Source: Oxalobacteraceae bacterium UBA4003
GTDB taxonomy: Bacteria; Pseudomonadota; Gammaproteobacteria; Burkholderiales; Burkholderiaceae_D
Reading direction: 5' to 3'
Assembly: GCA_002384815.1 (NCBI GenBank)
Contig: DGBN01000048.1
Span: forward strand, 1 to 27,967
DNA: 27,967 nt
The notes under the pieces were generated by a model. It worked only from the letters and a program-made list of their open reading frames with translations. It made no database searches and was not told the origin of the DNA. Each line of letters opens with the position of its first letter. The first letter of the stretch is position 1. Below, piece after piece: positions 1-8,470 of this stretch. The position numbers and the translations under genes were made by a program.

Positions 1-359
1 TGCTGGAGGGTTTTTGCTTTTGGGGAAACGCGATCCTAAACAACTAGTAACAACTGCTTAAATCTTCCATTTTGGAATCTCGATGCAGTTATCGACTCCT
101 TCCTCATTCACGGCTTTTATCAAAAATCGTTGATCCTCTTTATCCTTATCATTTTTCAGAAAACGTATTTTCAATACGCAGTAAGCTATTCAATCAACTT
201 CCAATTGATTTATTAGTGAGCCATTGCTCTTTATATAAATTCTATATACGTTGAGAGATTCTGCTGAGTAGTTGAAAATCACTATGTCGATCTGTTGACG
301 ATCTGATTTTCTGCATCTTCTGGCGCATCGAAATGTTGCCATTCCATATGGAGAGTTAA
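1..359. other. AT-rich gene-free leader upstream of phaA
   Basis: No convincing gene is visible. Frame 2 is open from base 2 to a TAA at 59-61 and could be the last 19 codons of a plus-strand gene entering from the left, but I recognise no C-terminus. A 60-codon ORF at 72-254 lacks a Shine-Dalgarno sequence and family features, and I regard it as chance. The stretch is clearly more AT-rich than the gene that follows. It holds an inverted repeat (GAAAATC at 274-280 and GATTTTC at 305-311) that may be a weak structure or operator upstream of phaA. Confidence 0.4.
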
Positions 360-1535
360 ATGGAGGAAGTCGTTATAGTTGCTGCCGGCCGCACGGCGGT
401 TGGAAAATTCGGCGGAGCACTGGCAAAAATCCCTGCTGCAGATCTGGGTGCGAATGTCATTAGAAATTTATTGTCACGTACGGGCATCGCTGCAAATGCG
501 ATCAGTGAAGTCATACTTGGCCAGGTGCTGACTGCAGGATGCGGGCAAAATCCTGCACGGCAGGCATCGCTACGCGGTGGCTTGCCGGATATGGTGCCTG
601 CGTTCACCATCAATAAGGTGTGCGGCAGCGGTTTGAAGGCGGTACATCTTGCTACGCAAGCCATCCAGTGTGGCGATGCGCACATCATCATTGCAGGCGG
701 CCAGGAAAACATGAGTGCCTCGCCGCACGTCCTGAATAATTCGCGCGAAGGTTTTCGCATGGGCGATGCGAAGTTGGTCGATACGATGATTCATGATGGT
801 TTGTGGGATGTGTACAACCAGTATCACATGGGTATAACGGCTGAAAACATTGCAAAGAAATTCGGTATCTCGCGCCAGGAACAGGATGAATTTGCATTGG
901 CATCGCAGCACAAGGCGGAAGCTGCGCAGAATGCCGGGAAATTCAAGGATGAGATTATCTCGCTTGAAATCCAGAGCAAGAAAGTTGCAGCCATTGTCGA
1001 TTCGGACGAGTACATCAAGTCTGGCATCACGCTGAAATCTCTCACTGCACTGCCTCCTGCCTTTTCAAAAGACGGCACAGTGACAGCGGGCAATGCTTCC
1101 GGCATTAACGATGGAGCTGCTGCAGTGATCATGATGACTGCAAAGAAAGCTGCTGAACTCGGACTCAAGCCATTAGCTCGCATCAAAGCTTATTCTTCCG
1201 CCGGAGTAGATCCGGCCATGATGGGAATGGGCCCGGTGCCGGCAGTTCATTTATGTCTGAAGAAGGCCGGATGGACACATCAGGATCTTGATTTGATGGA
1301 GATCAATGAAGCTTTTGCCGCGCAGGCGATCGCAGTGAATCGTGAAATGGATTGGGACACCAGCAAGATCAATGTAAATGGTGGTGCCATCGCCATCGGT
1401 CATCCGATAGGCGCATCTGGATGTCGTATTCTGGTTACGCTATTGCATGAAATGATACGACGTGATGCCAGACGCGGGCTGGCAAGTTTATGCATAGGTG
1501 GTGGCATGGGTGTGGCACTGGCGATAGAGCGCTAG
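360..1535 (+). CDS. phaA: acetyl-CoA acetyltransferase (beta-ketothiolase)
   Basis: Thiolase-family enzyme that condenses two acetyl-CoA to acetoacetyl-CoA, the first step of polyhydroxybutyrate synthesis; it also works in the reverse direction. At 391 residues it has the usual length for biosynthetic thiolases. The nucleophile Cys88 lies in the NKVCGSGLKAV motif, His348 in GHPIGASG, and the second catalytic Cys378 in CIGGGMG. These match the canonical Cys89/His348/Cys378 triad of the Zoogloea enzyme almost exactly. A GGAG at 350-353, six bases before the ATG, supports the start. phaB follows 48 bp downstream on the same strand, so the two are probably one operon. No PHB synthase (phaC) lies in this window. 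A degradative thiolase role (atoB-like) cannot be excluded from sequence, but the phaB neighbour favours PHB. Confidence 0.93.
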   Translation: MEEVVIVAAGRTAVGKFGGALAKIPAADLGANVIRNLLSRTGIAANAISEVILGQVLTAGCGQNPARQASLRGGLPDMVPAFTINKVCGSGLKAVHLATQAIQCGDAHIIIAGGQENMSASPHVLNNSREGFRMGDAKLVDTMIHDGLWDVYNQYHMGITAENIAKKFGISRQEQDEFALASQHKAEAAQNAGKFKDEIISLEIQSKKVAAIVDSDEYIKSGITLKSLTALPPAFSKDGTVTAGNASGINDGAAAVIMMTAKKAAELGLKPLARIKAYSSAGVDPAMMGMGPVPAVHLCLKKAGWTHQDLDLMEINEAFAAQAIAVNREMDWDTSKINVNGGAIAIGHPIGASGCRILVTLLHEMIRRDARRGLASLCIGGGMGVALAIER

Positions 1536-1583
1536 AATCTATTGGCGTGAATTATAAAATTAGATGAAACAAGGAAGAAAGAA

Positions 1584-2324
1584 ATGACGCGTGTTGCATT
1601 GGTAACCGGCGGTATGGGTGGCTTGGGCGAAGCGATTTGCATCAAACTTGCTGCGCTTGGATATCAGGTGGTCACAACGTATTCGCCCTCCAACACTACG
1701 ATTGGAGAGTGGCAGTCGATGATGAAGGCAGGTGGTTACGATTTTTGCGCCTATCCCTGCGATGTGTCGGATTATGATTCAGCGCAACAATGCGTCGCCT
1801 TGATAGAAAAAGAAATCGGGGCTATCGATGTACTGGTCAACAACGCCGGCATCACGCGTGATATGACGTTCAGGAAAATGGAAAAACCGGATTGGGATGC
1901 TGTCATGGGTACCAATCTGGATTCTGTTTTCAATATGACCAAGCCGGTATGCGACGGCATGGTCGAGCGTGGCTGGGGACGCATCATCAATATCTCTTCG
2001 GTGAATGCACAGAAGGGCGCATTCGGACAAACCAATTATTCCGCCGCCAAGGCTGGCATGCATGGTTTCACCAAGGCTCTGGCGCTGGAAGTCGCGCGCA
2101 AGGCGGTTACGGTGAATACGATCTCCCCCGGCTATATTGGTACCAAGATGGTGATGGCGATTCCGCAAGATGTGCTGGAGTCGAAGATCGTGCCGCAAAT
2201 TCCCATGGGACGTCTGGGGAAACCGGAGGAAATTGCCGGTCTGGTTGCCTATCTTGCATCCGACGAAGCAGCGTTTGTCACGGGCGCGAATATCGCCATC
2301 AATGGTGGTCAGCACATGTATTGA
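1584..2324 (+). CDS. phaB: acetoacetyl-CoA reductase (SDR family)
   Basis: Short-chain dehydrogenase that reduces acetoacetyl-CoA to (R)-3-hydroxybutyryl-CoA with NADPH, the second step of PHB synthesis. At 246 residues it matches PhaB length. The Rossmann glycine motif TGGMGGLG is at residues 8-15 and NNAG at 86-89. The catalytic residues are Ser139 (NISSVNAQKG), Tyr152 and Lys156 (the YSAAK motif). The substrate-loop sequence around NAQKGAFGQTNYSAAKAG is typical of PhaB/FabG-type reductases. An AAGGAAG sequence sits just before the ATG. It lies 48 bp after phaA and converges with the minus-strand DsbA-like gene, leaving only 22 bp between stops. A FabG-type fatty-acid role is the main alternative, but synteny with phaA makes PhaB the better call. 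Confidence 0.92.
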   Translation: MTRVALVTGGMGGLGEAICIKLAALGYQVVTTYSPSNTTIGEWQSMMKAGGYDFCAYPCDVSDYDSAQQCVALIEKEIGAIDVLVNNAGITRDMTFRKMEKPDWDAVMGTNLDSVFNMTKPVCDGMVERGWGRIINISSVNAQKGAFGQTNYSAAKAGMHGFTKALALEVARKAVTVNTISPGYIGTKMVMAIPQDVLESKIVPQIPMGRLGKPEEIAGLVAYLASDEAAFVTGANIAINGGQHMY

Positions 2325-2346
2325 TGAGGGTATCGCAGCAGGCAGG

Positions 2347-2985
2347 TCAGCCGGTTTGATCAAGCAGTAACTGCAAGCGCTCGATCAGTGCCTCGGTGCG
2401 TACGAAGCCGGATGTCACCAACTGCAGTTCACCTGCATTTTCAAAGACCAGCGTCGGAAATCCTGTTATTCCCCAGCGTTGCGTTTGCAGAAAATCCTTA
2501 TTCGCTGCAGCGATTGCATCTTCCGACGACCATGCGGCAAGAAAATCCTTCAGTTCGATATCGATTCCTGCCTTGTTCAAGGCATCGACGCTGATCTTTG
2601 CCAACACATCCCCTTTCGTTGTATCCAGTCCTTCCGCATAGAAGCCATGCTGAATGGCGCGGAATACATCGAATGCTGCATGCGGTGCGAGCAGGCGCGC
2701 GGCAACGACGGCGCGGCAGGCGGGTTCCGTATCGTAGATGAAATTCGGATGCGACAAGGCATCTCTGGAAAACGGCAAGCCGCTGGCTTCCTCGACGTGC
2801 TCCCAATGTGCAAGCAGGCTTGTTTTCAGTTTTTCATCCATCAAGTCCGGATTGTAGGCACGCAAGCCACCAAGCACGATCTCCAGCGGCGTATCCGGAA
2901 TGCCATTGAGCAGCGTCGTCAGTTCAGGACCGAAGCCGTAGCACCATGAGCACATGGGGTCGGCGATATAGATGAGCTTGGTCAT
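2347..2985 (-). CDS. DsbA-family (FrnE-like) thiol oxidoreductase
   Basis: Thioredoxin-fold protein of 212 residues in the DSBA/FrnE branch. The active-site pair is Cys12-Ser-Trp-Cys15, directly after the first beta strand. A large helical insertion occupies about residues 40-150, and the cis-proline motif GITGFPT comes near residues 172-178. There is no signal peptide or membrane segment, so it should act in the cytoplasm, unlike periplasmic DsbA. Its substrate is unknown; FrnE relatives are linked to redox and stress tolerance. It lies 79 bp downstream of the exonuclease gene on the same strand, possibly co-transcribed. GAGAGACC upstream of the ATG is an acceptable ribosome-binding site. 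Confidence 0.85.
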   Translation of the reverse strand: MTKLIYIADPMCSWCYGFGPELTTLLNGIPDTPLEIVLGGLRAYNPDLMDEKLKTSLLAHWEHVEEASGLPFSRDALSHPNFIYDTEPACRAVVAARLLAPHAAFDVFRAIQHGFYAEGLDTTKGDVLAKISVDALNKAGIDIELKDFLAAWSSEDAIAAANKDFLQTQRWGITGFPTLVFENAGELQLVTSGFVRTEALIERLQLLLDQTG

Positions 2986-3064
2986 GGGTGGTCTCTCTTT
3001 TTAAGCTGTGACGGATTTGCTTGTGTGAACCGAGCTAATGAAAAGACCGGCCGATCTATTCCTG

Positions 3065-3646
3065 CTATGCATTTGCGGGCGGCGACAAGGCGGGCCGCTG
3101 ACGCAAAGCCTGGATTGCCTGACTGAAGCTGTCATGCGGCATGCTGGCAGTCAGTTTCTCCCACAATTGCCATAACAAATCCGCATCTGCCAATGCGCGA
3201 TGGCGTGCTGTGGGAACCAAGCCGTGTCGCGTAATCAGCGTATCCAGATTATGCCTTTTTTCTTCCGGAAAGAACCTGCGTGATAATTTGACTGTGCACA
3301 GCACATCCGTGGACAAGGCGTGTCCTGTACGGGCGAGCGCGTGATGCAGAAAGCCGTAATCGAAGCGCGCATTATGCGCGATAAATAAGCCGCCTTCCAG
3401 GCGTGCGCGCACTGTATCAGCTAGTGCGTCAAACGTCGGCGCTGCTGCGACCATTCTGTCGCTGATACCGGTCAGATCCTGGATAAAAGACGGTATCGAC
3501 CGGCCTGGATTGACAAAGCTCGACCAGCGTTCAATGCCGCCATCGGCACTGACGGTCACGATGCCGATCTCCGTGATGCGATCGTTGATCAGGTTGGCAC
3601 CTGTCGTTTCGAGATCGATAAATATCAGTTTTTCATGAAGTGTCAT
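3065..3646 (-). CDS. DEDDh 3'-5' exonuclease (DnaQ-like)
   Basis: A 193-residue exonuclease of the DnaQ/epsilon superfamily that removes nucleotides from DNA 3' ends using two metal ions. All DEDDh residues are visible: Asp11 and Glu13 (FIDLETTG, Exo I), Asp96 (HNARFDYGFL, Exo II), and His149 with Asp154 (HRALADAD, Exo III). Only the nuclease domain is present. Many betaproteobacterial relatives continue into a UvrC-like GIY-YIG domain, but here the protein ends about 40 residues after Exo III, in a Pro/Ala-rich tail. It could be a second epsilon-like proofreading subunit or a free exonuclease. It transcribes towards the DsbA-like gene and away from the chemotaxis gene. Confidence 0.85.
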   Translation of the reverse strand: MTLHEKLIFIDLETTGANLINDRITEIGIVTVSADGGIERWSSFVNPGRSIPSFIQDLTGISDRMVAAAPTFDALADTVRARLEGGLFIAHNARFDYGFLHHALARTGHALSTDVLCTVKLSRRFFPEEKRHNLDTLITRHGLVPTARHRALADADLLWQLWEKLTASMPHDSFSQAIQALRQRPALSPPANA

Positions 3647-3833
3647 GCCTCTATTGTCCCATGCCAGTGACTAGACGGTGTGTTTCAAAGACTGGGTCGG
3701 GCAGTTGGTAAACGATTCATCAGCTTGTCATATTTCCCCTTCAAAATTGCGCCAAAGAAATTTTAGCGTGCCGTTATGGAGGGTTTCCTATCTTCGATAC
3801 CAGTTGAAGCATGCTGTCCATGGGAAGTAAAAA

Positions 3834-5921
3834 ATGAAAAATATCTTGCTGGCACCCGCAGTCAAATTGATGCAAGGCTTGCGTTTATTGCCGAAGTTTA
3901 TTGTTTTGACGCTTATTTTCATGACGCCGCTGGTGCTGGCAACCCTGCTTTTGCTGGGCGAGCTGGATAAATCGATCGCATTCACGCAGCAGGAACGTCT
4001 GGGCGTCCAGCATGTACGCAAGGTGCAGGAAATCATACGGCTGACTCAGCAACATCGCAGCTACCAGCATATGTTCATCATGGGTAATGCGAGTGCCGAA
4101 CAGCAGGTGCAGGGGCTGCAAAAAAAAATCAGTGAACAAATCGCCATCTTCGATGCAATGCGCAAGGAAGAACCGGCACTGTATACCGGCGATACCTGGG
4201 CTGCTATCCAGAAAAGCTGGGCCGTGTTGCAGGAAAACCTATTGACGGTCAAAGACAGAAAGATCTACAACGAACAGACTGCATTGATTGCGCAACTGGT
4301 GCGTTTCAACATGATGATTGCCGACCGCAGCAACCTCACGCATGACCCGGAAGTAGCCAGCTACTACCTGGCCGAATTGTTCATCAGGGATTTCCCGCAA
4401 GCCAGCGAAGGATTGGCTGAGGTGGCCGGGCGCGGTGCAGCGTATATCGATACCGGTTTGATGGAAGCAAATGAAGAAGTATTGCTGGGTTCTACCATTT
4501 TACTTACACAGCGCGATCTGTCCGGTATTCCAGGCAAGATAGAAAACTTGCTTCATCAAAGTCCGGCACTCCAGCAGCAAATGGCGCCAGTGCTGGCTGC
4601 AGTGCCGGTTGCGGTGGCCTATCTGGATCGCGCAAAAAATGAAGTGTTGAGCAGCTTTGATCAAACTTCCGGCAATCAATTTGTGGACGCCGGCAATGCC
4701 GGCATCGATGGCCTGTATGCAGCTGCGGCCACTTCGGCAAATCTGCTAGATCAATTGTTGCAGGCTCGGCTGGAAAGCGACTCCTTCTATCGCAGCATGA
4801 TCATGCTGGCGATATGTTTGACGATGGCGATCGCCGCGTATTTCCTGCTCGGATTCTATGTGTCGTTTTCGACGGAAGTACGGCGTCTAGACGCTGCTGT
4901 CATGCGTGCGGCATCCGGCGATCTGAGCCGAAAAATAACGTCGGGTGGCAAAGACGAAATTGCACAGTTGCTCAATGCGTTTGGCAATATGAGTGATGGG
5001 CTCACGCGTCTGGTTACGCAAGTGCGTCTGGGCAGCGATACGATTGCACAGGCCTCGAACGAGATCGCCACCGGCAACATGAATCTGTCGACGCGCACCG
5101 AAGAGCAAGCCAGCTCACTGGAACAGACATCGGCGGCGATGGAAGAATTGACCAGTACCGTCAAACAGAATGCCGCGCATGCACAGCATGCCAATCGTCT
5201 GGCGCAAACTGCTTCCGGCATTGCCGAGCAGGGCGGCAATGCCGTGGCGCAAGTGGTGGATACCATGCATGCGATCCAGCAGTCCTCCAGAGAGATCAGC
5301 GATATTATCGGCGTTGTCGACAGCATTGCCTTTCAAACCAATATTCTGGCCCTGAATGCGGCAGTCGAGGCGGCGCGTGCGGGTGAGCAGGGGCGTGGTT
5401 TCGCAGTCGTTGCAGCGGAAGTGCGCAATCTAGCACAGCGTAGTGCCGTCGCGGCGAAAGAAATCAAGGTACTGATTGCCGAATCGGTAGAGAAGGTCGA
5501 GGCCGGCAGCAAGCAGGTGAATGCGGCAGGCAAGACGATGGGTGAAATCGTCCAATCGATTACTCACGTTACCACCATCATGGCGGAAATCACGGCGGCC
5601 AGCGCAGAACAACAGAGCGGCATTGAACATATCAACCAGGCGCTCGGACAGATGGATGGCATTACGCAGCAAAATGCCGCCTTGGTGGAAGAAGCGGCCG
5701 CTGCTGCGGAAAGCATGCGTGGGCAAACGCTTGCATTGTCGGCGACGGTTGCAGTATTCAAGCTGGCCAATGATGAGAGCAATCTTGAAAAACCAGCGTT
5801 GCAGTCTGCGCACAACAACGTGAGAGGCTTGCCCAAACGCTCAAGGCTTATTTCACACGATGAGTCGACGGAAATACGGCCAGAGCATCCGCAACTGGCC
5901 GTAGCGAACGGTTCGCGCTGA
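3834..5921 (+). CDS. methyl-accepting chemotaxis protein
   Basis: Transmembrane chemoreceptor of 695 residues. A short cytoplasmic start leads into TM1 at about residues 20-42. A periplasmic ligand-binding region of roughly 275 residues follows, largely helical, then TM2 at about 322-346, HAMP, and a long coiled-coil signalling domain. The hairpin tip is clear around residues 490-525 (VDSIAFQTNILALNAAVEAA, then GRGFAVVAAEVRNLAQRS), which contacts CheA/CheW. There is no C-terminal NWETF-type pentapeptide, so CheR/CheB tethering is not expected. The ligand cannot be predicted. The start is supported by GGGAAG just before the ATG. The gene stands alone, divergent from the exonuclease gene. Confidence 0.92.
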   Translation: MKNILLAPAVKLMQGLRLLPKFIVLTLIFMTPLVLATLLLLGELDKSIAFTQQERLGVQHVRKVQEIIRLTQQHRSYQHMFIMGNASAEQQVQGLQKKISEQIAIFDAMRKEEPALYTGDTWAAIQKSWAVLQENLLTVKDRKIYNEQTALIAQLVRFNMMIADRSNLTHDPEVASYYLAELFIRDFPQASEGLAEVAGRGAAYIDTGLMEANEEVLLGSTILLTQRDLSGIPGKIENLLHQSPALQQQMAPVLAAVPVAVAYLDRAKNEVLSSFDQTSGNQFVDAGNAGIDGLYAAAATSANLLDQLLQARLESDSFYRSMIMLAICLTMAIAAYFLLGFYVSFSTEVRRLDAAVMRAASGDLSRKITSGGKDEIAQLLNAFGNMSDGLTRLVTQVRLGSDTIAQASNEIATGNMNLSTRTEEQASSLEQTSAAMEELTSTVKQNAAHAQHANRLAQTASGIAEQGGNAVAQVVDTMHAIQQSSREISDIIGVVDSIAFQTNILALNAAVEAARAGEQGRGFAVVAAEVRNLAQRSAVAAKEIKVLIAESVEKVEAGSKQVNAAGKTMGEIVQSITHVTTIMAEITAASAEQQSGIEHINQALGQMDGITQQNAALVEEAAAAAESMRGQTLALSATVAVFKLANDESNLEKPALQSAHNNVRGLPKRSRLISHDESTEIRPEHPQLAVANGSR

Positions 5922-5939
5922 AAGCGTGTGCGTTGCAGC

Positions 5940-6161
5940 TTATGCTGCTGCGTGCACCTTGATGCGGATATCGCCGAGGGTTACCAGCTGGCCTGTGCGT
6001 ATCTTGCAGGTTTTGCGCAATTCTGTTTGCCCATCGACCTTGACCTGACCGCTGGCGACCAGCATCTTGCCGGCGCCGCCGCTATCGCATACACCAACCA
6101 GTTTCAGTAGCTGGTTCAATTCGACGTATTCATCGTTCAATTCAAATTCGAGTTGTTGCAT
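5940..6161 (-). CDS. S4-domain RNA-binding protein (YbcJ-like)
   Basis: A 73-residue protein consisting of essentially one S4 fold. The pattern is LNQLLKLVGVCDSGGAGKML, then VASGQVKVDGQ and a basic RKTCKI strand, as in YbcJ-type small S4 proteins. These bind structured RNA, but their specific target is not established. It converges with the chemotaxis receptor gene (18 bp between stops) and follows an unknown 93-codon gene on the same strand with a 39-bp gap. Confidence 0.85.
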   Translation of the reverse strand: MQQLEFELNDEYVELNQLLKLVGVCDSGGAGKMLVASGQVKVDGQTELRKTCKIRTGQLVTLGDIRIKVHAAA

Positions 6162-6200
6162 GGTGTTTTTTATACTTTAAAGAAGTGAAAATGGCAGCGT

Positions 6201-6482
6201 TCAGGCTGTTTTTGCCAGCGTTTGCCGTGCCTTGTCCAGCCACAGGTCGAGATTTGCCAGCAGATCCACCTGGCTGAACGAGCAACTTTCTTCGGTAAAC
6301 AAACTGCCGGCTTCCAGACGCCCCAGCAAATCTTCCATTACTTCGGCATAACGCGGCGGCAAGACTGACAACAGTGCCGTTTGCGCACGCCATGTCTGGC
6401 AAAGATCGGCGATCGGAAGACGATTCTGGCGTATTGCATGCAGCGAGTCTTGCAGCAAATATAGTGTTTGATCGTGAGACAT
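6201..6482 (-). CDS. conserved-looking hypothetical protein, 93 aa
   Basis: I do not recognise a family. The 93-residue product is acidic and leucine-rich, predicted mostly helical, with no signal peptide or membrane segment; one Cys is at position 28. Support for a real gene comes from good codon use, filling the gap between two same-strand genes (47 bp after MAPEG and 39 bp before the S4 gene), and the absence of a better competing frame. No strong Shine-Dalgarno sequence precedes the ATG. It is likely co-transcribed with the S4 gene. Confidence 0.65.
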   Translation of the reverse strand: MSHDQTLYLLQDSLHAIRQNRLPIADLCQTWRAQTALLSVLPPRYAEVMEDLLGRLEAGSLFTEESCSFSQVDLLANLDLWLDKARQTLAKTA

Positions 6483-6528
6483 AAAATTAATAAGAAGCGA
6501 TAAGAAAATGCAGTTGTTCCATCGCCTG

Positions 6529-6915
6529 TCAGGCGCTGTGGAATGCCGCGATTAAAAAGAGCGCAATCACGCACAGATAGCCGACCACCCATGAAATGGA
6601 GCGTAGCGTAGCGCGATCCGTCAGATACAGCAGCGTATAGACGATGCGAGCGAAAATAAAGGCAGCTGCCAGCATATTAATCGAATCCTGCGGCGCATTC
6701 AGTTGTTGTGCCACCAGTACGCCGGCGGCAAAAAACGGGAAGGCTTCAAAATGATTGTGATGGGCAGCATCAGCACGCCGTCGCATGCCTTCCTGTTTTT
6801 CCAGCCAGCGTCGCGGTTCGGAATTATCGAAGTCGCGTTTGCCCCACTTGGCAATGACAACCGTTACTACGGGCATCATGCCTGCCGCCAGTACACACCA
6901 GTAAGAAAGATTCAT
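6529..6915 (-). CDS. MAPEG-family integral membrane protein
   Basis: A 128-residue membrane protein of the MAPEG family (membrane-associated proteins in eicosanoid and glutathione metabolism). Four hydrophobic segments are visible, near residues 4-22, 55-72, 80-98 and 104-125. The family signature region is RRADAAHHNHFEAFPFFAAG around residues 46-65, with the conserved Asn and Glu. Bacterial members are mostly uncharacterised; some conjugate glutathione. GGAG eight bases before the ATG supports the start. It lies 86 bp downstream of sbcB on the same strand. Confidence 0.88.
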   Translation of the reverse strand: MNLSYWCVLAAGMMPVVTVVIAKWGKRDFDNSEPRRWLEKQEGMRRRADAAHHNHFEAFPFFAAGVLVAQQLNAPQDSINMLAAAFIFARIVYTLLYLTDRATLRSISWVVGYLCVIALFLIAAFHSA

Positions 6916-7001
6916 CTTGAACTCCGTAGGGTAAGCCGAATGGAAGACTGGTTCAGCGTTCAGACTGGCATGCGCGACGGTATGCGGCTATATGCCGATG
7001 A

Positions 7002-8435
7002 TCAAGCACGTGCAGGCGCGATGGCTTCCGCATAGTCGTACAGGGCACCGAGAATTTCCTCCCCGCGTTCATCTGCGGTTTCGGATAGCTGGTCGATTTC
7101 GGCAAACAGCCCTTCGATGGTGCGGACGCCACCATCGCCATTAAACAGGCGTGCTGCACGATGTTCTTCCCAGCGTTCGGTTTCTTCGGCAGACAGGGTA
7201 TGCGGGAAATTGCGCGCACGGTAGCGCCAGAAAATTTCTTCCAGCCGTGTATCGGAAAAACTCGGTGCGGCTTTGGCCAGTGCTTCCGGCGACAGCGCGC
7301 GTAACTCCTGCAGCAGGCGGCGATCGTTATTGCCGACAAAACCGCCATACAGATTCTCGTCTACATCCGGCGTGCCTTCTTGCGGCCGGTGGAATACATC
7401 CTGCCAGATCGCCGTCATGTCCGGCGTTGTCGCGGCGATTTCTGCGTGCCGCAATGCCGTCGCGACATCGAGTCCCCATTGTGCTGTCATTTCAGCTGAC
7501 AGCGTTTTCAGATTGTTGATGACGACAGGCGATTTGTTCAGATGGATGGATTTGATCGGCAGCCGGCTCATGCCTTCCGGCAGCGCATCTGCCTTGCTGA
7601 ACATGCGTGTGCGTATCGTCTCGGCATCGAGCGTGGCAAGCTCGCTTGGATCGGCGGCCAGATCCCACACGATAACTTCGTTCTTGTTGCTTGGATGTAC
7701 GGCCAGTGGCCAGACGATGCCGATGCAACCGCGTTCGGCAGGGAACATGCCGGTAATGTGGAGAAAGGGGCGGCGCAAGGGCAGGCCGATTTCCGTTGCG
7801 ACCCGGTCTTTCTTGTGCAGGGCAAAACAGAAGTCGAATAGCTTCGGTTGACGCTCGCGAATCAGGCGTGCCAGTGCAATCGTAGCGCGTACGTCGGAGA
7901 GCGCATCATGTGCGGCTTCATGTACGATGCCGTTTTCTGCTGTCAGCTGCTCCAGTCTGAAGCTAGGTCTGCCGTCAGGATGTTTCGGCCAGTTGATACC
8001 ATCCGGGCGCAAGGCATAGGCAGTGCGCACGACATCGAGAATATCCCAGCGGCCGCAGCTGTTTTGCCATTCACGCGCATACGGATCGATCAGATTGCGC
8101 CAGAACATGAAGCGCGTGACTTCGTCATCGAAGCGTATGGTGTTGTAACCGACGCCTATGGTGCCGGTTTGCGCCAGCTCACTTTCGATTTGTGCGGCGA
8201 ACTGATATTCCGGTATGCCGCGCTCCAGACAGACTTGCGGCGTGATGCCGGTGATCAGGCACGATTGCGGATCGGGCAGGAAATCGTTGGCGGGCTGGCA
8301 GTACAGCATGATGGGTTCGCCGATTTCATTGAGTTCGGCATCGGTGCGGATGGCGGCAAATTGCGCCGGCCGATCGCGGCGCGTATTGATGCCGAAGGTT
8401 TCATAGTCGTGCCAGAGAAAGGTGTGGGTGGACAT
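7002..8435 (-). CDS. sbcB: exodeoxyribonuclease I
   Basis: Processive 3'-5' single-strand DNA exonuclease used in recombination and mismatch repair. From the ATG at 8435 the product has 477 residues, close to the E. coli protein. A TTG eight codons upstream (8459) would give 485 residues; neither has a strong Shine-Dalgarno sequence. Exo I residues Asp10 and Glu12 lie in FLWHDYETFG. DRPAQFAAIRTD, GYNTIRFDDEVTR, ALRPDGINWP and the HDALSDVRATI Exo III motif all match ExoI. The C-terminal SH3-like and helical domains appear intact. It begins 35 bp after the stop of the cNMP-GGDEF gene, so it is probably the last gene of that signalling operon, an unusual partner for a repair enzyme. Confidence 0.95.
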   Translation of the reverse strand: MSTHTFLWHDYETFGINTRRDRPAQFAAIRTDAELNEIGEPIMLYCQPANDFLPDPQSCLITGITPQVCLERGIPEYQFAAQIESELAQTGTIGVGYNTIRFDDEVTRFMFWRNLIDPYAREWQNSCGRWDILDVVRTAYALRPDGINWPKHPDGRPSFRLEQLTAENGIVHEAAHDALSDVRATIALARLIRERQPKLFDFCFALHKKDRVATEIGLPLRRPFLHITGMFPAERGCIGIVWPLAVHPSNKNEVIVWDLAADPSELATLDAETIRTRMFSKADALPEGMSRLPIKSIHLNKSPVVINNLKTLSAEMTAQWGLDVATALRHAEIAATTPDMTAIWQDVFHRPQEGTPDVDENLYGGFVGNNDRRLLQELRALSPEALAKAAPSFSDTRLEEIFWRYRARNFPHTLSAEETERWEEHRAARLFNGDGGVRTIEGLFAEIDQLSETADERGEEILGALYDYAEAIAPARA

Positions 8436-8470
8436 GGTGGATAATTGGTGAGTGGTCAACTGGCGCTGGT

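Noticed and set aside
72..254. 60-codon ORF in the left leader
   Set aside because: No ribosome-binding site, no family features, and AT-rich DNA of low coding character.
3753..3777. Possible sigma-28 flagellar promoter before the chemotaxis gene (CAAAG...GCCGTTAT)
   Set aside because: The -10-like element matches at six of eight bases, but the spacing to the -35-like element is about two bases short and the -35 is imperfect, so I do not call it.
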